DNA of 6,153 nt from Flammeovirgaceae bacterium (GCA_947457025.1 CANGUI010000121.1:1-6153); one strand, 5' to 3'. Numbered from the stretch's first letter, positions 1-6,153 are shown. A program made the numbers and translations. Notes: generated by a model from the sequence alone, not told the origin.

Positions 1-625
1 TCAGGATGTCGCCCAGTTGTTTGCCCAGTTCATAAAATTGCATCGGAGCGCGGTTGTTTTCGGCCACCAGAAAAGAGAGGGTTGTGGTGAAGCCCTCGCC
101 CACAAACACTTCGTCTTTGCTGGTGGTCAGCGCCAGGAGGGCATCTTCTTTAATATCTATGAATTCGGGCTCAGGGCGATTAAACGCATCACCTGGATCG
201 GAATAGAAAAAGCTGCGCAATGGATCGGTGGTTCGCTGCTGAACAGGTGGCCCTACCTTTACCTTTTTTCCGGTAACGGTAAACACCTGGTCGTTCACTT
301 TGATCTTGAAGGTTGCTACCTGAAAAACCCCCTGCTGCGTGGGGGTGTATGTCATCGTTACGCTTTGCGAGAACGAAACTTGGCCGTTAACAATATTCGT
401 TTGCGATTGGTTGGAGGTACCGCGTTTCCGGAATCCCGAAATATCTGGGAAGTTATCGTAGCTGCGCAGTGGTTCGTTTGTAGCAGTGATCGTAATGGGC
501 CAGCTCTGGTTTTCGCCAATTTCGTCAGGCCCCAGCTGAATCTGAATCGAGCCTTTCTGGGCGGCTGACTTGGTGCCGGGCAGGGTCGAGGCAATCAGGA
601 CGAAAATCAAAAGCCTTACGGCCAT
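1..625 (-). CDS. batD: BatD family protein, N-terminal part (runs off left edge)
   Basis: The reading frame is open from an ATG at 625 to the left edge, giving the first 208 residues; Bacteroidota BatD proteins are usually about 600 residues, so roughly the last two thirds are missing. Residues 1-22 form a signal peptide (MAVRLLIFVLIASTLPG, likely cut near SAAQ), so the protein is exported or held in the inner membrane facing the periplasm. Residues 26-125 match the first beta-sandwich repeat of the family: a 'D-x-I-G-E-N' segment at 34-39, 'FPDISGF' at 59-65, 'NGQVSFSQS' at 80-88, 'TYTPTQQGVFQV' at 92-103. A second repeat begins near 165 (TTSKDEVFVGEGFTTTLSF). BatD belongs to the Bacteroides aerotolerance group, usually found with MoxR, BatA/B (von Willebrand A) and BatC (TPR); its exact biochemical role is unknown. 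It has its own promoter and is co-directional with queG. Assignment rests on recognised sequence pattern; fairly sure. Confidence 0.85.
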   Translation of the reverse strand, partial: MAVRLLIFVLIASTLPGTKSAAQKGSIQIQLGPDEIGENQSWPITITATNEPLRSYDNFPDISGFRKRGTSNQSQTNIVNGQVSFSQSVTMTYTPTQQGVFQVATFKIKVNDQVFTVTGKKVKVGPPVQQRTTDPLRSFFYSDPGDAFNRPEPEFIDIKEDALLALTTSKDEVFVGEGFTTTLSFLVAENNRAPMQFYELGKQLGDIL

Positions 626-662
626 ATGTAATTACTGGTTTTTTCGAGTATCAAATGACGTG

Positions 663-670
663 CAAAGGTA
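663..670 (-). promoter_or_regulatory. Promoter -7 element for batD
   Basis: On the minus strand the octamer TACCTTTG is a perfect match to the Bacteroidota -7 consensus TAnnTTTG. It sits 37 bases before the batD ATG at 625, so the expected leader is about 30 bases. A clear -33 TTTG is not seen at the usual 19-20 base spacing. Its position in the queG-batD gap suggests batD can be transcribed independently of ruvB-queG. Confidence 0.65.
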
Positions 671-712
671 GAAGGATTTTACGGTTGCCGATTTTTTGAT
701 TGTGGTGATCAT

Positions 713-725
713 CGCGCATAGCGCG
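713..725. repeat. Small GC hairpin between queG and batD
   Basis: CGCGC-ATA-GCGCG is a perfect 5-base-pair inverted repeat with a 3-base loop, about 42 bases after the queG stop codon. It has no adjacent T-run on the minus strand, so it is not a convincing intrinsic terminator. It may be a weak transcript-end structure for queG or chance. Confidence 0.25.
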
Positions 726-766
726 TTCGGAACTTTGATACGAGGTTACCATGGTTGCGTGGTGGC

Positions 767-1759
767 TTACCCATTGGCGGCATCTGGTTCGGGTGTCGCG
801 TCGGTGGCTTTGTCAGGAGCGACATCAGTACAATTTACGAATTGAATATTGCGGGCTATTCCTTGCCAACGGGTCCGTTGAACAGCCGAATTTTTGAAGA
901 CGCGCTCAAAAACTTCCTCCGTTAACTCCCGGTAGTTGGAGGCAACTAGTTGTTCCAGTTCAGCGGATGGGAGAAAACGTGTTTCCCGGTGTGGCGTAGC
1001 GAACCGGTTCCAGGGGCAAACGTCCTGGCAAATATCGCATCCAAAAACCCAGCCTTCCATGCTGCCCCTGAAATCCGGCGGAATGGCTTCTTTCAGTTCG
1101 ATGGTTAGATACGAGATGCACCTGCTGGCATCCACCACGTAGGGTTCGGTAATAGCGTCTGTAGGACAAGCATCCTGACAGGCCGTGCAAGTGCCGCAGT
1201 AGTCCGCTATCGGGCCATCCGCCATAAGGTCAAGGTCGATAATCAACTCAGCCAGGAAGAAAAAACTACCCATTTGCCGGTTGAGCAGCAGTGAATTTTT
1301 GCCAATCCACCCATTGCCAGCACGCTGGGCCCAGGCCCGCTCGTGCACCGGTGCGGAATCAACAAAAACGCGGCCCTCCACCTGACCTACAGCCTCCCGC
1401 AAACGGTTCAGAAAAAGAAAGAGCCTTTCTTTGATGACGTGATGATAATCTTCACCGTAGGCATACTTGGCAATTTTCAGGTGGCTGTCTGCCGCCAGGT
1501 TGCGTGGCGGGAAGTAGTTGTATCCCAAGCTAACCACCGATTTGGCACCCGGCACCAGCAACCGGGGGTCGAGGCGTTTGTCGAAATGGTTTTCTAAGTA
1601 GGCCATGCGGCCCTGATAACCGCGCTTCAACCACGCCTCCAGGCGCGGCGCTTCGGTGTCCAGAAACTCAGCCTGCGCAATACCGCAAAAACTGAATTGC
1701 AGGTCGCGCGCGATTTTCTTCACCTGCTCGGTGTGTCGGTGCACCAAAGCGTCAGGCAT
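767..1759 (-). CDS. queG: Epoxyqueuosine reductase QueG
   Basis: QueG reduces epoxyqueuosine to queuosine at tRNA wobble position 34, using cobalamin and two [4Fe-4S] clusters in the cytoplasm; it is the last step of queuosine synthesis. I start at the ATG at 1759 (330 residues); a TTG eight codons upstream (1783) is less likely. Visible signatures: FCGIA at 24-28, the '[17 protein letters not shown]' segment near 97-113, and '[13 protein letters not shown]' with Asp134, matching the position of the catalytic Asp134 known in the family. The ferredoxin-like domain has all eight cluster cysteines: C188, C191, C194, C198 ([12 protein letters not shown]), C214, and C241, C244, C248 ([11 protein letters not shown]). 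The protein is shorter than the roughly 380-residue enzymes of E. coli or B. subtilis and ends in an acidic, low-complexity tail, so the C-terminal HEAT-like extension is absent. Its start overlaps the ruvB stop, implying coupling. Very confident. Confidence 0.96.
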   Translation of the reverse strand: MPDALVHRHTEQVKKIARDLQFSFCGIAQAEFLDTEAPRLEAWLKRGYQGRMAYLENHFDKRLDPRLLVPGAKSVVSLGYNYFPPRNLAADSHLKIAKYAYGEDYHHVIKERLFLFLNRLREAVGQVEGRVFVDSAPVHERAWAQRAGNGWIGKNSLLLNRQMGSFFFLAELIIDLDLMADGPIADYCGTCTACQDACPTDAITEPYVVDASRCISYLTIELKEAIPPDFRGSMEGWVFGCDICQDVCPWNRFATPHRETRFLPSAELEQLVASNYRELTEEVFERVFKNSAVQRTRWQGIARNIQFVNCTDVAPDKATDATPEPDAANG

Positions 1760-2786
1760 CAAATAATCCGGGGTTGGTAGCAATCCGGGGCTTGATTTTC
1801 AGGTGGCGATATGCCTGCTCGGTTGCCTCGCGTCCGCGGGAGGTTCGTTTAATATAGCCTTCCTGTATCAGGAACGGTTCGTACACCTCTTCGATGGTTT
1901 CGGCTTCTTCGCCTACGGCCGTGGCAATGGTGGTCAGGCCAACAGGCCCGCCTTTAAATTTTTCAATGATGGTCATCAGAATCCGGTTGTCCATGTCATC
2001 CAGTCCGTGTTCATCCACATCGAGCGCATTGAGCGCAACCTGTGCAATGGATTTGTTGATGGTGCCGTTGCCTTTGATCTGCGCGAAGTCGCGGGTGCGC
2101 CTCAGCAGATTGTTGGCGATACGTGGCGTGCCACGGCTTCTACGGGCAATTTCAAAGGCCGCGTCTTCGGCGATTGTTGTCTGCAAAATGCCGGCAGAAC
2201 GTTTTACGATGGATGTCAGCAATGCGGAGTCATAATACTCGAGGCGAGCATTGATGCCGAAGCGTGCCCGCAGAGGGGCTGTGAGCAGGCCGGCACGGGT
2301 GGTGGCGCCAATCAGCGTAAAAGGATTCAGTCCGATCTGAACCGATCGGGCATTCGGACCGCTGTCTAACAGAATATCGATCCGATAATCCTCCATGGCA
2401 GAATAAAGATATTCTTCCACCACCGGGTTGAGGCGATGAATCTCATCGATAAAAAGTACATCGTGCGTGTTCAGGTTGGTGAGAAGTCCGGCCAGATCTC
2501 CGGGCTTGTCGAGCACAGGGCCTGAGGTAACTTTAATGTGTGAGCCCAGTTCACTGGCGATGATGTGCGAGAGGGTAGTCTTCCCGAGGCCGGGGGGGCC
2601 GTGCAGCAAAACATGATCCAGCGGTTCATTCCGCTGTTTGGCAGCCTGCACGAAGATGTGAATGTTGTCGACTACTTTCTGCTGGCCGGTAAAGTCAGCA
2701 AAACTCAGGGGGCGGAGGGCTTTCTCAAACTCCTTCTCCGCGGGATTTACATTCTCGTGATCAGCCTGCAGGTAATCTTCACGCAT
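1752..2786 (-). CDS. ruvB: Holliday junction branch migration ATPase RuvB
   Basis: RuvB is the hexameric AAA+ motor that, loaded by RuvA, drives branch migration of Holliday junctions before RuvC cleavage. The 344-residue length is standard. In order: the family N-terminal segment [17 protein letters not shown] (19-35), Walker [10 protein letters not shown] (63-71, Lys69), Walker B LFIDEIHR (111-118), sensor 1 region GATTRAG (160-166), arginine-finger region PLRARFG (171-177), sensor 2 [13 protein letters not shown] (218-230), and the C-terminal winged-helix DNA-binding domain with [15 protein letters not shown] (280-294) and [12 protein letters not shown] (311-322). The ATG at 2786 fits the usual short tail before EFEKALRP; there is no clear ribosome binding site and the -7 promoter element lies only 4 bases upstream. 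It shares 8 bases (ATGCCTGA) with queG. RuvA and RuvC are not in the window. Very confident. Confidence 0.98.
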   Translation of the reverse strand: MREDYLQADHENVNPAEKEFEKALRPLSFADFTGQQKVVDNIHIFVQAAKQRNEPLDHVLLHGPPGLGKTTLSHIIASELGSHIKVTSGPVLDKPGDLAGLLTNLNTHDVLFIDEIHRLNPVVEEYLYSAMEDYRIDILLDSGPNARSVQIGLNPFTLIGATTRAGLLTAPLRARFGINARLEYYDSALLTSIVKRSAGILQTTIAEDAAFEIARRSRGTPRIANNLLRRTRDFAQIKGNGTINKSIAQVALNALDVDEHGLDDMDNRILMTIIEKFKGGPVGLTTIATAVGEEAETIEEVYEPFLIQEGYIKRTSRGREATEQAYRHLKIKPRIATNPGLFDA

Positions 2787-2790
2787 GGAT

Positions 2791-2798
2791 CAAAAGTA
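2791..2798 (-). promoter_or_regulatory. Promoter -7 element for ruvB-queG
   Basis: TACTTTTG on the minus strand matches the Bacteroidota -7 consensus TAnnTTTG exactly. Only 4 bases (ATCC) separate it from the ruvB ATG, so transcription would be expected to begin at or beside the start codon, giving a leaderless or nearly leaderless message. No clear -33 TTTG at 19-20 bases is visible; a T-rich TTTTCGG lies slightly too far upstream. Confidence 0.5.
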
Positions 2799-2845
2799 CG
2801 AAAGTTTTTTGCCGGCGGCCGAAAACCCGGCGTGCAAACATTTTC

Positions 2846-2853
2846 TACCTTGC
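2846..2853 (+). promoter_or_regulatory. Candidate -7 element for apbE-ZIP operon
   Basis: TACCTTGC on the plus strand resembles the Bacteroidota -7 element but lacks one T of TTTG. It lies 18 bases before the chosen apbE ATG at 2872, in the 85-base divergent region shared with ruvB. No -33 element is apparent, so this is a weaker call than those for batD and ruvB. Confidence 0.35.
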
Positions 2854-2871
2854 GATCCGGAATTTACCGAG

Positions 2872-3900
2872 ATGGACAATCGCCGCAAAAATGCGCTCTA
2901 CTCTTTAGGTTTGTTGCTACTCATCCTGGGCGTGTGGTGGTGGCGCAACCGCGGTACGCCGGAGCCTATTCTGGTGGAGGGGCGCACCATGGGAACGACC
3001 TACCACGTTACCTACTTTGATGCAGAAAACCGGAACTTCAGCCAGGCACTGGATTCGGTTCTGGTAGAGGTGAATAAGTCGATCAACAACTATGATACCG
3101 CTTCCGAAGTATCGCGCTTTAACCGGGGTGTCGGTCCCTGGGTGTTTAAACGCACCTACTTTCCCGTTATCGTAACAAAAGCCTGGGAGATTGCGAAGGC
3201 CACTGGCGGAGCTTTTGACCCTACGGTGATGCCGCTTGTCAATGCGTGGGGTTTTGGCCCTGCCCGTCAGGAGCTGCCGGATAGCGCCGCTGTGGATTCG
3301 CTTCGTGCGCTGGTCGGGTTCGATAAAATTGAACTTACAAAAGACCGGATTGCAAAACGCGATCCCCGCATTCAGATCGATTTCGGTGGCGTTGGGCAGG
3401 GCTTTGGTGCAGACGCGATGGCCGATTTCCTGCGCTCCAAGGGAGTCACCAACATGCTCGTGGAATTGGGCGGGGAAGGAATGGCCGCTGGAAGAAATCT
3501 GAAAACCCGCCAACCCTGGGAGCTGGGAATATTAGATCCCGGTTCCACTTACGAAAACCAATTTTTCAAGGCCTATGTCAAGCTCGAAGACAGGTCTTTT
3601 ACTACATCGGGAAATTATTTCAACTACCGGGTGGTAAACGGGCAGAAGTTTTCTCATACCATCAATCCGGAATCCGGCTATCCGGTAGAGCATGAGTTAC
3701 TGAGCGCCTCCATCTTTGCCAAAGATGCGACCACCGCAGATGGATGGGCTACGGCTTGCATGGTAGCGGGCCTGGCCCAATCAAAAAAATGGCTCCGGGA
3801 AAGACCTGACCTGGAGGGATTTTTTATTTATTCAACCCCAACCGGGCTAGAAACCTATGCAACGCCCGGCATCAGTAAGTACCTCACCCTTCAACCCTGA
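2872..3900 (+). CDS. apbE: FAD:protein FMN transferase (ApbE family)
   Basis: ApbE enzymes move FMN from FAD onto a threonine of target flavoproteins such as RnfG/RnfD or NqrB/NqrC, in the periplasm, with Mg2+. From the ATG at 2872 the protein has 342 residues, normal for the family. Residues 10-24 are one hydrophobic segment followed by WWWRNRG; there is no lipobox cysteine, so it is probably anchored by an uncleaved N-terminal helix. Family marks: TMGTTYHVTYF (39-49), NYDTASEVSRFN (73-84), TGGAFDPTVMPLVNAWGFG (111-129), IDFGGVGQGFGAD (169-181), LGGEG (199-203), TTSGNYFNY (244-252), SHTINPESGYP (261-271) and the metal-binding ADGWAT with Asp290 and Thr294. An in-frame ATG at 2785 would add 29 residues that lie over the ruvB start and promoter and do not fit the family, so I reject it. 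It is followed 8 bases later by the ZIP gene. No flavoprotein substrate is encoded nearby. Confidence 0.94.
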   Translation: MDNRRKNALYSLGLLLLILGVWWWRNRGTPEPILVEGRTMGTTYHVTYFDAENRNFSQALDSVLVEVNKSINNYDTASEVSRFNRGVGPWVFKRTYFPVIVTKAWEIAKATGGAFDPTVMPLVNAWGFGPARQELPDSAAVDSLRALVGFDKIELTKDRIAKRDPRIQIDFGGVGQGFGADAMADFLRSKGVTNMLVELGGEGMAAGRNLKTRQPWELGILDPGSTYENQFFKAYVKLEDRSFTTSGNYFNYRVVNGQKFSHTINPESGYPVEHELLSASIFAKDATTADGWATACMVAGLAQSKKWLRERPDLEGFFIYSTPTGLETYATPGISKYLTLQP

Positions 3901-3908
3901 TTGCTCGC

Positions 3909-4643
3909 ATGGCCTTGAAATATGCCGTTCTTTTCTTAGCCCCGTTGCTTTCGGGCTTACTCATCTTTCTGGTGCCCGGAAATCGCACCCCGCATTTCCG
4001 GTTGCTACTGGTTTTTGCGGGCTCGTATCTTTTTTCAATTACCGTTACGCACATCTTACCCGAGCTGTTCCGCTCTGCCGATGACATTCACCTCACGGGC
4101 GTACTGGTCTTAGCCGGTTTCTTTTTGCAGCAGGTTGTAGAGTACTTTACGTCCGGCATCGAGCATGGACACATCCATCATCATGCGGGCGAGCGAAAAA
4201 TCTCAGCTTTGCTGCTCCTTACGGCCCTGTGTGTACATGCTTTTCTGGAAGGTGGTATTCTGGCGGAGGCACGTGGCTTTTGGCCGGGATACGATCCTGT
4301 GGCCATCCTGATTGGAATTGCATTACACCGTGCGCCGGCGGCCTTTGCGCTGATGGCGGTTCTGGCCGCTCAGTTGCAGTCGCGTCAACGCGCCGTTCCC
4401 TTCTTACTTGTATTTTCGTTGGCTGCGCCCGCCGGGCTATTCATCAGCAACTTCTTTGCTGATGCGGCCCTGCTCAGTGGAGCCGGGATGATGGCTATTT
4501 ACGCACTGGTGAGCGGGAACTTCCTGCACATATCCACTACCATCGTTTTTGAAAGCAGCCCGGAACATCATTTCCACGCGCGGCGCTTATTGGTTGCAGT
4601 AGCAGGCGCCGTTACGGCGGTAGTTGTAGAACTAATCGTGTGA
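3909..4643 (+). CDS. ZIP family divalent metal transporter
   Basis: ZIP proteins carry Zn2+, Fe2+ or other divalent metals into the cytoplasm through the inner membrane. The 244-residue product is almost all hydrophobic, consistent with eight membrane helices. Marks: HILPELF at 48-54 in helix 2, a histidine-rich cytoplasmic loop HGHIHHH at 86-92 between helices 3 and 4, the helix 4 motif HAFLEG (His110, Glu114), the helix 5 motif HRAPAAFAL (His140), and a helix 6-7 stretch SGNFLHISTTIVFE (202-215, Glu215). A short second histidine cluster, EHHFH, follows at 219-223. In helix 5 the acidic residue that usually comes four after His is alanine (Ala144), and Arg141 takes the place of the second-site ligand. 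The metal specificity cannot be read from sequence. It starts 8 bases after apbE, so the two are probably co-transcribed, and it ends facing the next gene with a 7-base gap. I see no Zur- or Fur-like operator. Confidence 0.88.
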   Translation: MALKYAVLFLAPLLSGLLIFLVPGNRTPHFRLLLVFAGSYLFSITVTHILPELFRSADDIHLTGVLVLAGFFLQQVVEYFTSGIEHGHIHHHAGERKISALLLLTALCVHAFLEGGILAEARGFWPGYDPVAILIGIALHRAPAAFALMAVLAAQLQSRQRAVPFLLVFSLAAPAGLFISNFFADAALLSGAGMMAIYALVSGNFLHISTTIVFESSPEHHFHARRLLVAVAGAVTAVVVELIV

Positions 4644-4650
4644 GACAACT

Positions 4651-5973
4651 TCAGGCGAGAATCAACTCGTCCGGTGGGGCTTGCTGAAGTCCCTTTTGCT
4701 GAAACAACAGGATCGAACTGAAGAGCGTAAAGAAGATAATTCCTTTTTGTACCTCAAGCGCTGACTCGGTGATGCACGCCAGCATAAAAAGCGTGATGAA
4801 TGCGCTGATGAGGAAGTATTTTCTGCGGTAGGCAAAATACATCGGTACCAATAGCATAACCAGCAGGGTGCAAACCCCCACTAGTCCAAGGGCCAGCCAG
4901 GTGTGGATAAACTGATTGTGCGGGTCGTAGATACCCAGCTCATGCGCCACGTGGTTTTTCTGCATAGCTGAACTCATCACGTCATTGACGTCACCAGTAC
5001 CCGCGCCAAAGATCGGGTTGGTGTATCGTAGCGCCTCATCTCCAACCGACCACAATGCAACGCGAAGGTTGGTTTCCGGCTGAGCCGCATCCGGAAGGGT
5101 GATGCGGGTAACAAAAAATTCTTCCACCCGCGTGATCCGGCTAACCGGGTTGAAAAACGCAAGGCTGACAATAGCTACCGCCACGAAGGAAACCACCGCT
5201 ATACTGTACGATTTAGAGGTTTTGGTAATGAATCGCGTGGCCGCAAAAATCACAATGATGATTGTGGCTACAGTAAAGATTTTGGAGCTCAGGAAGACTA
5301 CAAAAAAAGAAAAGTAGGAAAAGATGCCGTACAGAACGATTCGTTCTCTCCGGGTCAGGTCGTCCGCATTGTCGCGGTAAACATAGATCAGAATCAGCAG
5401 GGCAAAGGCCAAGTACATGGCAAAGTAGGTCGGATGAAGGTCGATACCGGAGGCAAGGCCCACATTGGAAAAGTAGAGCCAGAATGGCAAGGTACTCCCC
5501 GACAAGAGGTGATAGCTTTCCATCGTTTCGTTCTGCAACCCTGGGATCGGCTGCCGGAGGTGGTAGAGTGAGAGTGCATTGACTCCGCAGATCAACGTTG
5601 CCACCAGCAGGGAGGCAACAAAAGCGCCAAAAAGCGTGTTCATTTCCCATTTATCAAAGGGACGGGTGGAGGCCAGCGCAATCGGTACGAGCAGCAGGAA
5701 GATCTTTTTGTCGAGGTTGGCCCAGCCGGCCTGTATGTTGTCGGTATGCCATAGCCCGATCAGGTGGAGCAGGAAAAAGGCGGGCATCAGCCAAACTAGT
5801 GGGTTTTGCTCCAGCAGCAGCTTTTTTTCTCCCCAGCGACCTTCCAGCATCCAGGCGATCAGAAAAATAATTACGCCGGCGTGGCAAACCTTGCTGGAGT
5901 ATGGTAAGGCCATCAACGAAACAGCCAGCGAGCCGAGAAGCACTTTGCGAGTAACTAATTCAGTTGAAAACAT
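4651..5973 (-). CDS. O-antigen ligase/polymerase-like membrane protein (Wzy_C family)
   Basis: A polytopic inner-membrane protein of 440 residues with about 12 predicted helices, of the O-antigen ligase / Wzy polymerase superfamily, which joins or polymerises polyprenol-linked glycans on the periplasmic face. With the ATG at 5973 as residue 1: helices cluster at 11-134, then 'DLHPTYFAMYLAF' (179-191), further helices to about 274, a large periplasmic loop at roughly 275-355, and three final helices. The loop carries the family pattern: ETNLRVALW with Arg304, NPIFGAGTGD (319-328), and DPHNQFIHTWLALGLVG (350-366). The reading frame extends upstream to an ATG at 6051, but those 26 codons read through a terminator hairpin and have no membrane-protein character; a -7-like element sits just before 5973, which supports the shorter form. 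No glycosyltransferases or Wzx flank it, so ligase and polymerase cannot be separated. It is convergent with the ZIP gene. Confidence 0.82.
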   Translation of the reverse strand: MFSTELVTRKVLLGSLAVSLMALPYSSKVCHAGVIIFLIAWMLEGRWGEKKLLLEQNPLVWLMPAFFLLHLIGLWHTDNIQAGWANLDKKIFLLLVPIALASTRPFDKWEMNTLFGAFVASLLVATLICGVNALSLYHLRQPIPGLQNETMESYHLLSGSTLPFWLYFSNVGLASGIDLHPTYFAMYLAFALLILIYVYRDNADDLTRRERIVLYGIFSYFSFFVVFLSSKIFTVATIIIVIFAATRFITKTSKSYSIAVVSFVAVAIVSLAFFNPVSRITRVEEFFVTRITLPDAAQPETNLRVALWSVGDEALRYTNPIFGAGTGDVNDVMSSAMQKNHVAHELGIYDPHNQFIHTWLALGLVGVCTLLVMLLVPMYFAYRRKYFLISAFITLFMLACITESALEVQKGIIFFTLFSSILLFQQKGLQQAPPDELILA

Positions 5974-5977
5974 GGTC

Positions 5978-5985
5978 CAAGTATA
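5978..5985 (-). promoter_or_regulatory. Candidate -7 element for the O-antigen ligase-like gene
   Basis: TATACTTG on the minus strand matches TAnnTTTG with one mismatch. Like the ruvB promoter it ends 4 bases (GACC) before the start codon, at 5973. It lies downstream of the terminator hairpin, as expected for a promoter that restarts transcription there. The -33 region is not convincing. Confidence 0.35.
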
Positions 5986-6019
5986 AGTGGGAACGAAATA
6001 AGGCATCATTACTATGTAA

Positions 6020-6045
6020 AAAAATACCTCAAAAGAGGTATTTTT
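6020..6045. terminator. Bidirectional intrinsic terminator-like hairpin
   Basis: A perfect 11-base-pair inverted repeat (AAAAATACCTC / GAGGTATTTTT) with a 4-base loop AAAA on the plus strand. It is flanked by T-runs in both directions: five T at 6041-6045 on the plus strand, and seven on the minus strand (complement of 6018-6024). It therefore looks able to stop transcription either way. It most likely ends a minus-strand transcript arriving from beyond the right edge, insulating the O-antigen ligase-like gene; an attenuator in a longer leader of that gene is the alternative. Confidence 0.7.
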
Positions 6046-6153
6046 CGTCATTTTCTTACATTAGATGCCGTTTTTGTCTCAAAGGTTTAAACGTTTATTC
6101 CTGTAAAAGATATATTGTAACAGATCGGTACCACACATTTATTGTTCCATGCA
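6046..6153. other. AT-rich intergenic end of window, no gene recognised
   Basis: No convincing coding region is seen here. All three minus-strand frames entering from the right edge reach a stop codon within about 22 codons, so the tail of an upstream minus-strand gene is possible but unproven. An ATG at 6149 on the plus strand is too close to the edge to judge. The stretch holds a perfect 10-base palindrome, TAAACGTTTA (6088-6097), overlapping GTTTAAAC (6085-6092). Confidence 0.4.

Noticed and set aside
17..568. Plus-strand open frame of 183 codons opposite batD
   Set aside because: It is antisense to the clearly family-matching BatD frame, has no recognisable domain and no promoter; a shadow frame.
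358..594. Minus-strand 78-codon frame near the start of batD
   Set aside because: It overlaps the BatD frame on the same strand and its sequence is low-complexity and unlike any protein family.
1803..2369. Plus-strand open frame of 188 codons inside ruvB
   Set aside because: Antisense to highly conserved RuvB sequence; no family resemblance.
2811..2831. GCCGG...CCGGC inverted repeat between ruvB and apbE
   Set aside because: Only 5 base pairs with an 11-base loop in a GC-rich patch; no T-run or known operator pattern, so likely chance.
2785..2871. Upstream in-frame start for apbE adding 29 residues
   Set aside because: It lies over the ruvB start and promoter, precedes the hydrophobic anchor that should be near the N-terminus, and does not resemble ApbE N-termini.
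2917..3513. Minus-strand open frame of 198 codons inside apbE
   Set aside because: Antisense to a well-supported ApbE; composition is that of a complement of coding sequence and no motif is present.
6095..6153. Possible C-terminal end of a minus-strand gene entering from the right
   Set aside because: Fewer than 22 codons in any frame and no recognisable sequence; the terminator hints at it but it cannot be supported.
1..6153. A novel defence, mobile or secondary-metabolite system
   Set aside because: All five complete genes and the one partial gene belong to widespread families in a housekeeping-like layout; no mobile-element ends, repeat arrays or unknown multi-gene cassette are visible.

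Overview
The window looks like an ordinary chromosomal stretch from a member of the Bacteroidota, most likely Cytophagales. Three things point there. The first is the families and their sequence style: a BatD-type protein, a RuvB with an EFEKALRP N-terminus, and a membrane-anchored ApbE. The second is the presence of the Bacteroidota sigma-ABfA -7 element (TAnnTTTG) upstream of genes. The third is the lack of clear Shine-Dalgarno sequences. Base composition is roughly balanced and coding is dense. I see no insertion sequences, tRNA, rRNA, CRISPR arrays or prophage genes.

Layout. Positions 1-2786 hold a leftward (minus-strand) series: ruvB (Holliday-junction motor), then queG (epoxyqueuosine reductase), which overlaps the end of ruvB by 8 bases, then batD, whose start lies 141 bases beyond queG behind a good promoter and which runs off the left edge. 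An 85-base divergent intergenic region (2787-2871) separates ruvB from a rightward pair: apbE (FAD:protein FMN transferase) and, 8 bases later, a ZIP-family metal transporter. That pair meets head-on, with a 7-base gap, a minus-strand O-antigen ligase/polymerase-like membrane protein (Wzy_C family; chosen start 5973). Beyond it lie a strong bidirectional terminator-like hairpin (6020-6045) and 108 bases of AT-rich sequence with no recognisable gene.

How the genes relate. ruvB and queG look translationally coupled, although recombination and tRNA modification are functionally unrelated; this is probably co-transcription of housekeeping genes. apbE and the ZIP gene look like one operon, with no obvious biochemical link. 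I do not see a new multi-gene system here. The points most worth a second look are the placement of the -7 elements 4 bases before the chosen start codons of ruvB and the O-antigen ligase-like gene (possible leaderless mRNAs), the terminator hairpin that rules out the longest start of the latter gene, and the loss of an acidic metal ligand in membrane segment 5 of the ZIP protein.
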